6,862 nucleotides of DNA from Cytophagales bacterium (GTDB taxonomy: Bacteria; Bacteroidota; Bacteroidia; Cytophagales; Spirosomataceae). Within the stretch, counting starts at the first letter, position 1, and each line of letters opens with the position of its first letter. The stretch is from positions 1 to 6,862 of the forward strand of contig JABMMK010000366.1 of the NCBI GenBank assembly GCA_013205605.1, given 5' to 3'. Shown in pieces: positions 6,662-6,862 of this stretch. A program made the position numbers and the translations under genes. The notes under the pieces were generated by a model. The model worked only from the letters and a program-made list of their open reading frames with translations, made no database searches and was not told the DNA's origin.

Positions 6662-6862
6662 GTTCAAAGTCTAAGGTTTTTTTTAATACAAAGCTATTAT
6701 CCGGACCTAATGAATAAAAGCATACTCTAACACCATTTACTAAATCTGAATATTGATCATTTTTAAATTGAAAGGATCTGACAATATCAGATTTCACGAA
6801 ATACAATGAATCCTTTCCCGAATAACCAAATTCTTGTCTACCCTTTAAATTAGGGAATTTTA
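6654..6862 (-). CDS. C-terminal fragment of an unrecognised protein
   Basis: The minus strand is open from the right edge to TAA at 6654-6656, encoding about 68 residues that end VLKKTLDFEHE; the start is outside the window. The other two minus-strand frames are closed by stops near 6683 and 6694. The visible part is soluble-looking and rich in aromatic and charged residues, with short alternating stretches such as DSLYFVKSDIV and GVRVCFYSLG that suggest beta strands. There is no membrane segment and no motif I recognise, so I assign no function. Its last eight bases overlap the dehydratase start (ATGAATAA), and both are read in the same direction, so it is very probably in the same operon and translationally coupled. 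A run of eight A (coding strand, 6677-6684) encodes the KK near the end. Confidence 0.7.
   Translation of the reverse strand, partial: KFPNLKGRQEFGYSGKDSLYFVKSDIVRSFQFKNDQYSDLVNGVRVCFYSLGPDNSFVLKKTLDFEHE

Noticed and set aside
6662..6667. TTG start for the dehydratase
   Set aside because: It adds only two residues before a good ATG at 6661 that forms a neat 8-base overlap with the upstream gene's stop.
6677..6684. A8 run on the coding strand as a programmed frameshift site
   Set aside because: Both alternative frames are short and the site is within about 30 bases of the natural stop; a plain Lys-Lys in an AT-rich genome explains it.
1..6862. tRNA, rRNA, CRISPR array, insertion sequence or riboswitch
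   Set aside because: No repeated units, cloverleaf-like sequence, transposase or long non-coding leader was seen; the window is almost entirely coding.

Overview
The window is an AT-rich, gene-dense piece of bacterial DNA that looks like Bacteroidota. The genes abut or overlap by a few bases, none has a recognisable Shine-Dalgarno sequence, and the enzyme set resembles the carbohydrate and uronate/deoxysugar gene clusters of that phylum. The phylum call is an inference from style and gene content; no rRNA or marker gene is present. Nearly every base is coding, and no stretch over 300 bases lacks a gene.

Two convergent gene strings meet at 4188/4189 with no spacer. The plus-strand string holds five genes: the C-terminal half of a fumarylacetoacetate-hydrolase (FAH) family enzyme (1-420), a COG3618-type sugar lactonase (420-1250), a short-chain dehydrogenase (SDR) resembling L-fucose dehydrogenases (1250-2032), a D-threonine aldolase/D-serine dehydratase-like fold-III PLP enzyme (2037-3119) and a cytoplasmic member of the renal (membrane) dipeptidase family (3121-4188). 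The minus-strand string, read from the right edge, holds the C-terminal end of an unrecognised protein (6654-6862), an IlvD/Edd-family sugar-acid dehydratase (4946-6661) and a second SDR (4189-4944).

Five of the seven recognisable enzymes fit one non-phosphorylating sugar oxidation route of the L-fucose/L-rhamnose 'diketo-hydrolase' type. SDR1 would oxidise the sugar to a lactone, and the amidohydrolase would open it to the aldonate. The IlvD/Edd enzyme would dehydrate that to a 2-keto-3-deoxy acid, SDR2 would oxidise it to the 2,4-diketo acid, and the FAH enzyme would cleave it to pyruvate plus lactate (from a 6-deoxyhexose) or a related hydroxy acid. Which sugar is used cannot be read from sequence; a 6-deoxyhexose such as L-fucose is my first guess.

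The PLP enzyme and the dipeptidase do not belong to that route. They suggest a side arm acting on a D-hydroxy-amino acid or a dipeptide. The points most worth a second look are: the YxxxK lysine of SDR1 is replaced by asparagine, the amino-acid enzymes sit inside a sugar operon, a strong hairpin lies at the convergent junction, and the right edge carries an unidentified coupled gene.
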